NCBI GenBank assembly: GCA_905233685.1
Contig: CAJOEZ010000014.1
Coordinates: forward strand, 1-54,498
Direction of reading: 5' to 3'
DNA: 54,498 nucleotides
DNA from: an uncultured Bacteroidales bacterium
GTDB lineage: Bacteria; Bacteroidota; Bacteroidia; Bacteroidales; F082
In this document: positions 26,100 to 35,200 of the stretch, one piece after another
How the letters are laid out: each line of letters opens with the position of its first letter
Numbering within the stretch: the first letter of the stretch is position 1
Notes under the pieces: generated by a model
The model's input: only the letters and a program-made list of their open reading frames with translations
Told to the model about the DNA's origin: nothing
The model's database searches: none
Made by a program: the position numbers and the translations under genes

Positions 26100-27398
26100 T
26101 TACAACCGCTCAATCTTTGCCCCCAAAGCATTCAAACGCTTGTCAATATATTGATAGCCGCGTTCAATTTGGTCGCTGTTGTCGATGATGCTCGTGCCGT
26201 CGGCGGAAAGGGCTGCGATGAGCAGGGCGACGCCGGCGCGGATGTCGGGCGAGGCCATGCGGATGCCGCGAAGGGCGTGGCTGTGGTCGAGGCCGATGAC
26301 ATTGGCGCGGTGCGGGTCGCAGAGGATGATTTGCGCACCCATGTCGATGAGCTTATCGACGAAGAACAGACGGCTCTCGAACATCTTCTGGTGGATGAGT
26401 ACGGTGCCTTTGGCTTGCGTGGCCACCACGAGTACGATACTAATCAAGTCAGGTGTGAAGCCAGGCCAAGGCGCGTCGGCGACGGTGAGGATACTGCCGT
26501 CCATGAAGGTCTGCACCTCATAATGCTCCTGCGCGGGGATGAAGATGTCGTCGTCACGGTATTCCATCTGGATGCCGAGTCGGCGGAAAACATCGGGGAT
26601 GATGCCAAGTTGCTGTATGCCAGCATTCTTGATGGTGATTTCGCTGCCCGTCATGGCGGCCATGCCGATGAAGCTGCCCACCTCAATCATGTCGGCCAAA
26701 AGCGTGTGCTCCGTGCCATGCAGCTTGTTTACGCCATTGATGGTCAAGAGGTTGGAGCCAACGCCCTTGATGTCGGCGCCCATTTGGTTGAGCATGGTGC
26801 AGAGTTGCACCAAATAGGGTTCACAAGCGGCGTTGAAAATCGTGGTCGTGCCTTGAGCCATCACAGCGGCCATGACGATGTTGGCCGTGCCCGTGACCGA
26901 GGCTTCGTCAAGGAGCATATAGCAGCCTTTCAAGCCTCCTTTTTGCACTCCGACTTCATAGCTGTCGAAATCGAAGATAGCGCCGAGTTTCTGCAAACCG
27001 ATGACGTGGGTATCTAACCTTCTTCGACCAATTTTATCGCCGCCGGGCTTGGGCATGTGAGCCTTGCCGAAGCGGGCCAGCATCGGGCCGGTCATCATCA
27101 CGCTGCCACGCAGCTTCGAGGCCGTGCTTTGGTAGTCCGCGCCCTTGAAATACTCGAAACTGAGGCTTTGGGCTTGCAGGGTGATGTCGTGTCGCGTCAT
27201 GCGTTCCACCGTCACGCCCATGCCTTCCAAAAGGGTAATCAAGTTGTTGATATCCAGAATGTCGGGTAGGTTGTGGATGGTGACTTTCTCATCGGTCAGC
27301 AGGCAGGCACAGAGAATCTGCATAGCCTCGTTCTTCGCGCCTTGCGGGATGATTTCACCATGAAGCGTGTTTCCGCCTTTTATCTTTAATGAAGCCAT
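26100..27398 (-). CDS. murA: UDP-N-acetylglucosamine 1-carboxyvinyltransferase
   Basis: First committed step of peptidoglycan synthesis: transfers enolpyruvate from PEP to UDP-GlcNAc. It has 432 residues, with the N-terminal GAKNEAMQI containing the substrate-binding Lys-Asn. The active-site loop region around residue 115 reads MPKPGGDKIGRRRLD. The position normally occupied by the fosfomycin-binding Cys in CxxG-type loops is Pro/Gly-rich here, so fosfomycin insensitivity is possible but uncertain. It is downstream of DUF4290, the usual Bacteroidota order. Confidence 0.96.
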   Translation of the reverse strand: MASLKIKGGNTLHGEIIPQGAKNEAMQILCACLLTDEKVTIHNLPDILDINNLITLLEGMGVTVERMTRHDITLQAQSLSFEYFKGADYQSTASKLRGSVMMTGPMLARFGKAHMPKPGGDKIGRRRLDTHVIGLQKLGAIFDFDSYEVGVQKGGLKGCYMLLDEASVTGTANIVMAAVMAQGTTTIFNAACEPYLVQLCTMLNQMGADIKGVGSNLLTINGVNKLHGTEHTLLADMIEVGSFIGMAAMTGSEITIKNAGIQQLGIIPDVFRRLGIQMEYRDDDIFIPAQEHYEVQTFMDGSILTVADAPWPGFTPDLISIVLVVATQAKGTVLIHQKMFESRLFFVDKLIDMGAQIILCDPHRANVIGLDHSHALRGIRMASPDIRAGVALLIAALSADGTSIIDNSDQIERGYQYIDKRLNALGAKIERL

Positions 27399-27490
27399 AT
27401 TCCTTTAGTTAGGAGTTTGGAGTTAGGAGTTTGGAGTTAGGGGTTGAATTACTTCACACTCCACACTTCACACTTCTCACTCCACACTGA
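27399..27490. repeat. Low-complexity spacer between DUF4290 and murA
   Basis: Reiterated GGAGTTAG words, then CACTCCACACTTC words on the plus strand: two oppositely oriented runs of the same word family seen at 3990-4081 and 20640-20744. They could fold into a loose long hairpin. Confidence 0.7.
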
Positions 27491-28174
27491 TTATGCTTTT
27501 CCCAATTGTTGCATCCTCAATTTATAGGCGGGATTATTCGGGTTGTTCATGTTGGCCTTCAGGTTCGGCACCTTCTTTTTCTTTTTCTTGCCTTGTTGCT
27601 GTTGCTGAGGCTGTTTATTGTTGCCCTTCACGTCCAAGCGCGACTCTTCAGATACGACCAAACGTCCGCCACTGATAGTTTTCAAGTCGTCGATGATGGT
27701 CTGGTCGTTGACGGTGTTCTTGTTCCATTCCAAGTAGTTGCGTTTCATCTGAGCGGCGAGTGAGGTGGCCAAGGCCTGCCTAATCTCCTCGTTCTCCTCT
27801 TCGGCGGCGGCCTCAATCATCTTGATCAGATAATGCCCGTAATGACCATATTTGATGTTATTATTTTGATAATCAATATGATGAGGTTTCTTTTGCGCTT
27901 CGATGACCGGGGGGGTGAAGGGGCTATCCACGTCGAGCTTGAAGTCGGAGATGATGTAGAGCAGGTCCCAAAGCTTGTGCTGGAAGTCGGGCGAGTCTTT
28001 GGCTTGAGGGGTCATCTGCGCCATGATGGCGATGATATGTTTGGCTGCTTCGGTGCGCACCTTACGGTCTTCAATCTCAGGCAGTTTCTTAATCATTTCC
28101 TGGATGTTGCGTCCGTATTCGGAAATGACGACGGGTTCTTTTTCTGTATTGTAGGTTAATCCGATTCTGTCCAT
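27491..28174 (-). CDS. DUF4290 family protein
   Basis: A 227-residue protein of a family restricted to Bacteroidota. Recognisable family features are the YNTEKEPVVISEYGRNIQ start, the helical region with HKLWDLLYIISDFKLDVD and the conserved YGHYLIKMIE. The C-terminal 45 residues are low-complexity, with a Gln run and a Lys run before a short tail. The function is unknown. The start is placed at the ATG at 28174 because family members begin MDRIGLxYNTE. It lies upstream of murA, a conserved pairing, and has its own minus-7 box. Confidence 0.9.
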   Translation of the reverse strand: MDRIGLTYNTEKEPVVISEYGRNIQEMIKKLPEIEDRKVRTEAAKHIIAIMAQMTPQAKDSPDFQHKLWDLLYIISDFKLDVDSPFTPPVIEAQKKPHHIDYQNNNIKYGHYGHYLIKMIEAAAEEENEEIRQALATSLAAQMKRNYLEWNKNTVNDQTIIDDLKTISGGRLVVSEESRLDVKGNNKQPQQQQQGKKKKKKVPNLKANMNNPNNPAYKLRMQQLGKA

Positions 28175-28192
28175 AGTGATTCGTTTTGCGTG

Positions 28193-28200
28193 CAAAGGTA
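28193..28200 (-). promoter_or_regulatory. DUF4290-murA promoter, minus-7 box
   Basis: TACCTTTG on the minus strand (TAnnTTTG), 18 bases before the DUF4290 start. Confidence 0.5.
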
Positions 28201-28222
28201 CGCTTTTTTCGGATATTGTCAA

Positions 28223-29809
28223 TTATTCCTTCACAACACGTTGTGTCTGCACTTTGCCGTTGGCATTCATCTTGAGGAGATAGGTGCCTGCGGGCAGCTC
28301 GCGCAGGTCGAGGCCGAAATTTTTGGCCTTCACGTTGTTGCGGAGCACCAATGCGCCTGCCATGTTGTACACTTCGTAGCTGTCAATGCTTTGCTCGTTC
28401 TCAACTCTTACCATGTCAGGAGTAGGGTTGGGATAGACCGAAATACGTGAGGCACTGTTCTCGGTCACGTTGTCGTAGGTTCTGTAGAGCATGATGTCGT
28501 CAACATTCAGCATGAATTGGTTGGTGCAGTTGAAGTGGACGATGGCCACGTAAATGTCCTGCCCGACATAATCCCTAAGGTCGACGGAATAGTAATACCA
28601 GTTGCCGGCGGCTTTGGCGGTCATGTCGCCTTCCCAAACCATGGTGAAGTCGCTCGCGTCGGTGTTGCCCGTTGTTGAGACGGCCACGCCGAAGTGCTCG
28701 GCAGGCATGGTGTTGTCTTGTGCGCAGGCGAGGAAAGTGATTTCTTCGCAATCTAGTTTGTAAGGCGAAACGAGATAGTTTTCAGGGAACAGTGGCGTTT
28801 CTGTCAAGCCATCGTATGAGGCAGAGGTCACGCAGTAAAGGTTCTCGGGGTTGCCCCAGTTTTGGCGCATCTGCCAGTTGTAGCCATCTCCGTCGGCATC
28901 GATAGTAGTCCAATGCATGATTCCGTCATTGAAGTCGAAAAAGAGGTTGCCTTCGGGTATGGGAGGGTCGACGGGGGTGTAGTCGCCCAAGGCGTAGATG
29001 CCAATAAGGTTGGGGCTTTTGTCGACGTCACCGAAGAAATAAATCGAGTTGTTGCACTCGCCAATGAAGGCACCGCCCGCGCTACAGGCATAACCCCAAC
29101 CGGGGGTGACGGAGAAGTCAAATAGCATTTCGGGGTTCAGGTAGTCGTCCTCGATGGCATAGTCAAACACATGGGCGGTGAAACCTTCCACGGCAAACAG
29201 GTAAAGATGGGCGATGCCGTCCTCGTCGGTGAAGTAACCCGTACCATGAACCGTGTGCCCGCCGAGGTTGTGTGCCGTTGCGGTCTTGATGACATTGCCG
29301 CTGCGGCTGACGAGCTTAAGGTCGAGGTGAAGATTGGGACTGTTTCCAGTGGCTCTCTCACCGACCCAGAAACCGTCGTAAACGGGGTCATAGCTACAGG
29401 TGCCTAACTCGTTGAAGGCTGTGTTGATTTGGCCAATGAAACTCTTGTTGCGCAGGTCGACGCACCAAATAATGCCGGAGTGGGCGTCGCAACCGTAGAC
29501 ATATTGCCCATCGTAGGTCATGTCGCGCATGTAGTTGTCGGAATTGGCGATTTCGGGGATGTCAAACTCCTCGATGAGGTTGCCTTCGAGGTCGTATTTG
29601 TAGAACATGGAAAGCACTGTCGAGGATTTCCCCCAAGCACTGGTGTAGATAAACTCACCGTCATAGACCACGCCGTGCTGACGGCCCGTGGAGCATGAGA
29701 ATGAATTCACGAAGTCCCACATATCCGTGGTGGCTTTTTCTTGTGCAGTTGCTGCAAGAGGGGCGAAGAACGCCATCAGCAGCATGATGAGTAAAGTTTT
29801 TTTGAACAT
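28223..29809 (-). CDS. Secreted propeller/choice-of-anchor J-like T9SS cargo protein
   Basis: A 528-residue exported protein. The signal peptide ends near TAQ (residue 23). Residues about 30-285 have repeated YDGxFxxxSA, YDGQYVYGCD and YDGFWVGE strands, a beta-propeller-like pattern. Residues about 290-445 resemble a cleaved-adhesin/choice-of-anchor J domain (FDFNDGIMHWTTIDADGDG, then VDDIMLYR). A T9SS type A domain follows (VYPNPTPD, ending QRVVKE). No active site is seen. It lies 13 bases after the helicase gene, so probably co-transcribed with it. Confidence 0.87.
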   Translation of the reverse strand: MFKKTLLIMLLMAFFAPLAATAQEKATTDMWDFVNSFSCSTGRQHGVVYDGEFIYTSAWGKSSTVLSMFYKYDLEGNLIEEFDIPEIANSDNYMRDMTYDGQYVYGCDAHSGIIWCVDLRNKSFIGQINTAFNELGTCSYDPVYDGFWVGERATGNSPNLHLDLKLVSRSGNVIKTATAHNLGGHTVHGTGYFTDEDGIAHLYLFAVEGFTAHVFDYAIEDDYLNPEMLFDFSVTPGWGYACSAGGAFIGECNNSIYFFGDVDKSPNLIGIYALGDYTPVDPPIPEGNLFFDFNDGIMHWTTIDADGDGYNWQMRQNWGNPENLYCVTSASYDGLTETPLFPENYLVSPYKLDCEEITFLACAQDNTMPAEHFGVAVSTTGNTDASDFTMVWEGDMTAKAAGNWYYYSVDLRDYVGQDIYVAIVHFNCTNQFMLNVDDIMLYRTYDNVTENSASRISVYPNPTPDMVRVENEQSIDSYEVYNMAGALVLRNNVKAKNFGLDLRELPAGTYLLKMNANGKVQTQRVVKE

Positions 29810-29822
29810 AATAGTTTCGATT

Positions 29823-32111
29823 TTAATGAATTATACCTAATTTTGCAAATTTCAGCATCAGCATCTTAACGCCGCCTGCATCAAAATTGACCGAGGCTTT
29901 CTTGTTCGCCCCTGCGCCCTCGATGCTGAGGATGGTGCCTGCGCCGAATTTGGCGTGCATGACCCTCATTCCTTCCTGCAAAAGGTCGGGATTGGAAGGC
30001 TCAAAGTTTTGCGGCACAGTGGGTTGACTGAAATTGGGCCTTGCCGATGGCGTGTTCTCTATCTTGCGGAAACCATGCTCGCTGAACCTGCCGAAAGGTT
30101 TGCCGCCCATCGGGGAAGTGCCTCTGAACGAGGCCTTTTGCGTCTGCTCGATAAGGTTAGAATCGATTTCATCCACGAATCGCGAACGCTCACTCAGGGT
30201 GAGATTGCCGTAACGGTAGCGTTGCTCGGCGTAACTCAAAGTGAGTTTGGTCATGGCGCGGGTGATGGCCACGTAGAACAGGCGGCGTTCTTCTTCCAAT
30301 TCCTCTCTCGTACTGAGGCTCAAAATGCCCGGGAAAAGGTTTTCTTCCATGCCAACGACGTACACATACGGGAACTCCAATCCCTTAGCGCTGTGGATGG
30401 TCATTAGGCTGACGTAGTCATCGTTGGGGTCGTCTTTCTTCATCTCGCTGTCGGTGAGCAGGGCCACGTCTTCCATGAACTGCACCAAATCTACGCGGGC
30501 GGTCTCGCCGGTGGTTTCATCTACTTGGCGGTCGCTGAACTCCATGATGGCGTTGAGCAGTTCCTCCACATTCTCGACACGCGCAACGCCCTCGGGCGAG
30601 TCGTCTTCCTTCAGCACCTTGATTAATCCAATCGTGTTGGTGATGTGCTTGGCCAACTCAAATGCGTTCATCTTGGCTTGCAGGCTCTGGAAACTCTTGA
30701 TCATCACCATGAAGTCGCGGAAACGGTTGAGCGTGCCCATGTTGAAGTCTTGTGGGAACACATTGTTTTCCATGCACTTCCAGATGCTCGTGCGGTGTTC
30801 GTTGGCGGTTACCATCATGCGCTCGATGCTGGTTTTGCCGATGCCTCGGGTGGGGTAGTTGATGATGCGCAAGAGTGCCTGCTCGTCCTCGGGGTTGATG
30901 ACGACGCGGAAATAGGCCAGTAAGTCCTTGATTTCCTTGCGGTCGTAGAACGATAGGCCACCGTATATTTTATAAGGTATGTTCTGCTTGCGCAGCGCCT
31001 CTTCCATCGAGCGACTTTGGGCGTTGGTGCGGTAGAGGATGGCGAAGTCCTTGTTGGCAAGGTGGCGCGTCATCTTGTAGCCGAAAATGCTGTTGGCCAC
31101 CATCGTGCCTTCCTCGGTGTCGCTGTTGGCGTGAATCAGGCCGATGAGTTCGCCTTTTTCCTTGTCGCTCCACACCTTTTTCTTGATTTGGTCCTTGTTG
31201 TGTGCGATGACGCTGTTCGAGGCATTGACGATGTTTTGGGTGGAACGGTAGTTCTGCTCCAACCTAATCAACTTATAATCAGGGTAATCGTTCTTAAAAT
31301 TGAGGATATTCTGGATGTTCGCGCCACGGAAGGCGTAGATGCTTTGGGCGTCGTCGCCGACCACGCAGATGTTCTCAAACAGGGCCGCGATGCGCTTCAC
31401 GATGAGGTATTGGGCGAAATTGGTGTCCTGATACTCGTCGACGAGGATGAACTTGAAGTGGTTCTGGTATTTGTAGAGCACATCGGGATTGTCGCGCAGG
31501 AGGATGTTCGTAAAATACAGAATATCATCGAAATCCATGGCGTTGGCGCGGTGCAGTCGGTCGTTGTAGAGCTTGAACAACTGCGCCATCAGCGGCTTGT
31601 TCGACTTGCGGTCGGTTTCCTGAATTTCAGCATCTTGGGCATAATCCTCGGGCGAATATAGGCTCGACTTGGCTGCCGAAATGCGCGATAGCACCTGCTT
31701 GGGCGGATACATCTTTGTATCTAAACTCAAGTCTTTGAGTATCTGAGTGATGAGTGCTTTCGAGTCATCTGTGTCGTAAATGGAGAAATTGGCCGTGAAG
31801 CCGATTTTTTCCGCTTCGATGCGCAAGATTCGGGCGAAAATGGAGTGGAAGGTGCCCATCCAAACATTGCGCGCGTCGCTGGCGTTCACGAGTTGCATGA
31901 TGCGTTCCTTCATCTCGCGGGCGGCCTTGTTGGTGAAGGTCAGGGCCATGATGCTGAACGGGTCCACGCCTTCTTGAATCATGTAGGCGACGCGGTAGGT
32001 TAGGGCGCGGGTTTTCCCCGAACCGGCTCCCGCGATGACCATCACGGGGCCTTCTATGGTGGTAACGGCCTCTCTTTGAGGCTCGTTCAAATCTTTCAAT
32101 AAGTCAATCAT
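29823..32111 (-). CDS. pcrA: UvrD/PcrA-type DNA helicase
   Basis: SF1A 3'-5' helicase of 762 residues for repair and replication-fork processing. The motifs are in order: Q-motif region LNEPQREAV; Walker A GAGSGKT; motif II VDEYQDTN; motif III VGDDAQSIYAFRGA; motif IV LEQNYRST; motif V TIHSAKGLEFPYVYV; motif VI YVAITRA. The C-terminal 50 residues (GMRVMHAKFGAGTI onward) form the Tudor-like domain typical of PcrA/UvrD. The start is placed at the ATG at 32111, since the ten codons upstream are outside the family alignment. Promoter box at 32130-32137. Confidence 0.96.
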   Translation of the reverse strand: MIDLLKDLNEPQREAVTTIEGPVMVIAGAGSGKTRALTYRVAYMIQEGVDPFSIMALTFTNKAAREMKERIMQLVNASDARNVWMGTFHSIFARILRIEAEKIGFTANFSIYDTDDSKALITQILKDLSLDTKMYPPKQVLSRISAAKSSLYSPEDYAQDAEIQETDRKSNKPLMAQLFKLYNDRLHRANAMDFDDILYFTNILLRDNPDVLYKYQNHFKFILVDEYQDTNFAQYLIVKRIAALFENICVVGDDAQSIYAFRGANIQNILNFKNDYPDYKLIRLEQNYRSTQNIVNASNSVIAHNKDQIKKKVWSDKEKGELIGLIHANSDTEEGTMVANSIFGYKMTRHLANKDFAILYRTNAQSRSMEEALRKQNIPYKIYGGLSFYDRKEIKDLLAYFRVVINPEDEQALLRIINYPTRGIGKTSIERMMVTANEHRTSIWKCMENNVFPQDFNMGTLNRFRDFMVMIKSFQSLQAKMNAFELAKHITNTIGLIKVLKEDDSPEGVARVENVEELLNAIMEFSDRQVDETTGETARVDLVQFMEDVALLTDSEMKKDDPNDDYVSLMTIHSAKGLEFPYVYVVGMEENLFPGILSLSTREELEEERRLFYVAITRAMTKLTLSYAEQRYRYGNLTLSERSRFVDEIDSNLIEQTQKASFRGTSPMGGKPFGRFSEHGFRKIENTPSARPNFSQPTVPQNFEPSNPDLLQEGMRVMHAKFGAGTILSIEGAGANKKASVNFDAGGVKMLMLKFAKLGIIH

Positions 32112-32129
32112 TGTCGATTCTTTTGGCTG

Positions 32130-32137
32130 CAAAGATA
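32130..32137 (-). promoter_or_regulatory. Helicase promoter, minus-7 box
   Basis: TATCTTTG on the minus strand, 18 bases before the ATG at 32111. It directly follows the terminator of the upstream operon. Confidence 0.5.
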
Positions 32138-32139
32138 AC

Positions 32140-32179
32140 AAAAAAAAACAGAAAGGCGACCCCGAAGGATTGCCTTTCT
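32140..32179 (-). terminator. Intrinsic terminator of the surface-protein operon
   Basis: On the minus strand AGAAAGGC (32179-32172) pairs with GCCTTTCT (32157-32150), followed by a G and then nine T (32148-32140). It lies 49 bases after the stop of the C25 peptidase gene and separates that operon from the helicase. Confidence 0.75.
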
Positions 32180-32190
32180 TAGCTGGATGA

Positions 32191-32219
32191 TGTACAGACG
32201 CGGCGTACCACGTCTCTAC
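32191..32219. repeat. Partial palindrome of the GTAGAGACG family
   Basis: The right arm CGTCTCTAC is identical to that of the element at 21871-21898, and the left arm GTACAGACG differs by one base. It sits at the 3' end of the surface operon, next to the intrinsic terminator. Confidence 0.55.
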
Positions 32220-32227
32220 AAACGGAT

Positions 32228-35200
32228 TTACCTAATAACGGTGACGCGCTTGACGCCGATGCCGTTTTCAGTGTAAATACGAACCATGAAAATGCCCGTA
32301 CCGAACTGGCTCAGGTTGAGCGTCTCGGTGTCGGTGCCTGTTTCGGTGTCGTAAACCACTTGGCCGAGTTCGTTCAACACCATGAGGCGTTGCATCCCTT
32401 CCGCTTGGACGGTGACGTTGCCGTTGGTCGGGTTGGGGTAGAGGTTGGCCTTCACGCCGAACTCAGCCACGTCGGTGGAGTTCTTCACGGTGATGGCAAA
32501 GGAGCTGGGGCCGTTGTTGCATTCCGCAATAGGTGAGGCGGTCAATATGGCCTCGCCCTTGTAGGTGTCGCTCCATTCGATGTCAATGGTTTTGCCGTCG
32601 TCGTAGTCGCCCGTGATGGTGCCAGCCTCTTCGGGTTCGAGGACGTAGGTGACAAACACATCATTGGTAATAGTGTACGTCGTCGTCGGGGTGAGGCGCA
32701 CGTCCAAATTGGCGTCGCCGCTGATTTCGGGCTGGGCCACACGCGGCGTCACATTGATGTTGATGGGCCTGACGTAAAAATTAGTGCATCCCGTAGCATC
32801 ATAGACATCGGTCACGACAACGATTACACTCTCTGTTGGAGTTAAACTTAGCGTGTATGCGTATTCGTCGGTCGTGAAACTATCGGCATTGGAAAGGTCA
32901 ACATGGAAAGGAGGCATGCCAGTGAAGGTGAAATCGATAGTCACTTCCTCGCCTTCGCAAATGCTTTCAGGTGCTTCTGTGAAGGTCATCGTAGGTGCAG
33001 CGTTCACCGTGACGGTGAAGGTAAGTTCGCCTTCCTCGAAGGTGGTGGTGCAAGCGGCGGCAATTTCAGTGATATTGAAGACACTTTCGCCAGTTGGAAG
33101 AGGGCCAAACTCGATGGAGTTGTCGCCTTCGACGACTTCATAGCTTTCGCCGTTGATGATGACGATGCCGCCGTCATCGACGCCAGAAATGCTGAAGCTC
33201 ATTATGGCGCTTTCGCCTTCGCAAAGGGTGATGGCCTCGGTCACAAGGGTCATCTCCGGCATCGGGCTCATCTCAAACGGATAGTCGTAGGTGTATGAGC
33301 CGCAGCCAGGCGACACAGCAAAGGCAGTCAGTGTGACACCGTTGACAATATCTTGCAAACCAGGCGTGTAAGTGGTCTCCAAGGCGGAGGCATCCTCAAA
33401 GGTGCCGTCGCCTTCGGTCAGCCATTGGAAGGAGATATAGTCGCCCGTAACTCTCACGGCAATGGGTTGAGGTTCATCAGTGGCGCAATAGTGGACGTCA
33501 ACAAGGGCGTTTTCAATCTCCACGTTTTGTATAACAAACACGGTCATGTCGTCGGTCATAGTCTCGCCGTCACTATTGAGGGTGAGGGTCAGCGTGGCTT
33601 GGTGATTTTCAATATCCTGAGTGCCAGGCGTGTAAATCGGTGTGGCGATGGTGGCGTCGTTGAAAGTGCCGTCGCCTGAGGTGGTCCACAGCAGGGTCTC
33701 GTAGTTCATACCGTAACCGATGATTTGCGCATCATCGCCTTCGCAAACGGTCACGTCGTTACCGGCGGTGCCAGCCATCACGCGGGCGGCGGGCAGGCTG
33801 ACGAAGTCAATCCAAGCGCAGTCGCTGCCGCTGGTGGAATAGTTGTCCTTAGTGTATGACCATTTGTAGGTGTGCGTACCTGCACTGACGGCATAGGCGG
33901 CTTTGGTCCAGCCCACGTTGCCCGACCAGTTGCCCTGCTCTTGGTTGTCGATGTAGAAATGCAATTTGTCGTAGCCTGCTTCCGACGACACCTTGTAATA
34001 GAACGAGATGCTGTCGTTTGAGCCGGCTTCGTGCTGGAAGTAGATAGAGGTATTGCCGTTGTGGCTGATGCCGCCCGACTTCAAGCAGTATTGGCCTTCG
34101 TAGGGGTCTGCGCTGACAATGCGCCACGGATGAGACGCATCATTGTTCCAGTTTCCGGGGAACTCGCCGCTCTCGAAGTCCTCAACGATGAGGCCGACCT
34201 TGGCAGCATATTCTTTCTGTTCCACATATTGGCCTGAAGTCACGCTGAGTACGAACGGACAACTATAGCCTGTAGGTGTTTCTTCGGCGACGCTGATGTT
34301 GAAACTGGCGGTTAAGGTCTCGCCAGCGTTCAGGCTTTCAAAACCGACATGATTTTCTTCAACGGTGATGTAAGGCGAAAGCATTTGCATATCGACGAGG
34401 GTGGTGGCAGCATCGCTGTGGCCGTCGTTCTTTACGGGGAAGTTGAGTTGTGCGGTCTCGCCGGCATCCAAGCGGCCGTTGCCGTTGCCATCGATTTCGG
34501 TGATGCTCATATAACCGAGTTCCAATACGGGAGCGTAGGCTTTCATAGCGATGTTGCTGACAAAAACTTGGTCGCCGTGAGTTACCGTGATGGAGAAACG
34601 GTTGTTTGTGTTGTCGGGCACGTTATCGGCCACGGTGAACGAGAAGGCGTGGGCCACGGATTGCACGGCATTAGGATTGAGTGCTTCGTATTGGGCCGTG
34701 CCGTTGGTGATGGTGATGTATTCAGACTCAGTCTCCAAAACCGCTTCGAAAGGCTCTATCGCGTCACTGCCGACGTTTTTCAAGGTGATGTCGAGGTCGA
34801 TGGCTTCGCCGAAGTCGAGCTGACCGTTTCCATTACTGTCGTGGATGACCTTGTCGTCATAGACGATATAAGGCCCATTGGCGGGAATGACTTCCATGAT
34901 GGCTTCGTAGCGCAGGTAGTTCTGTCCCGTGATGATGAGGTGGATTTCAGTCGGAGGCAGCTGCGGTTCAAATTCGATGGTTTGTGAGTCGCCGGTGGCT
35001 TCGGCTACGGCAAGGATGTTCCAGCCGCCCTCGGAATTCTCTCTCACCAAGCTGATCATGCAGCCTTCAGGTGCGCTGATGCTCACTTCGCCCAATCCGG
35101 CGAGAACGACTTCAGGATGTGTGACTTCCATCTCCTGAGGCACTTGGGTGTAGACGCGCAGGAAAGCATCGCAGTGGGCGGTGAACATGATGTAGGTAAT

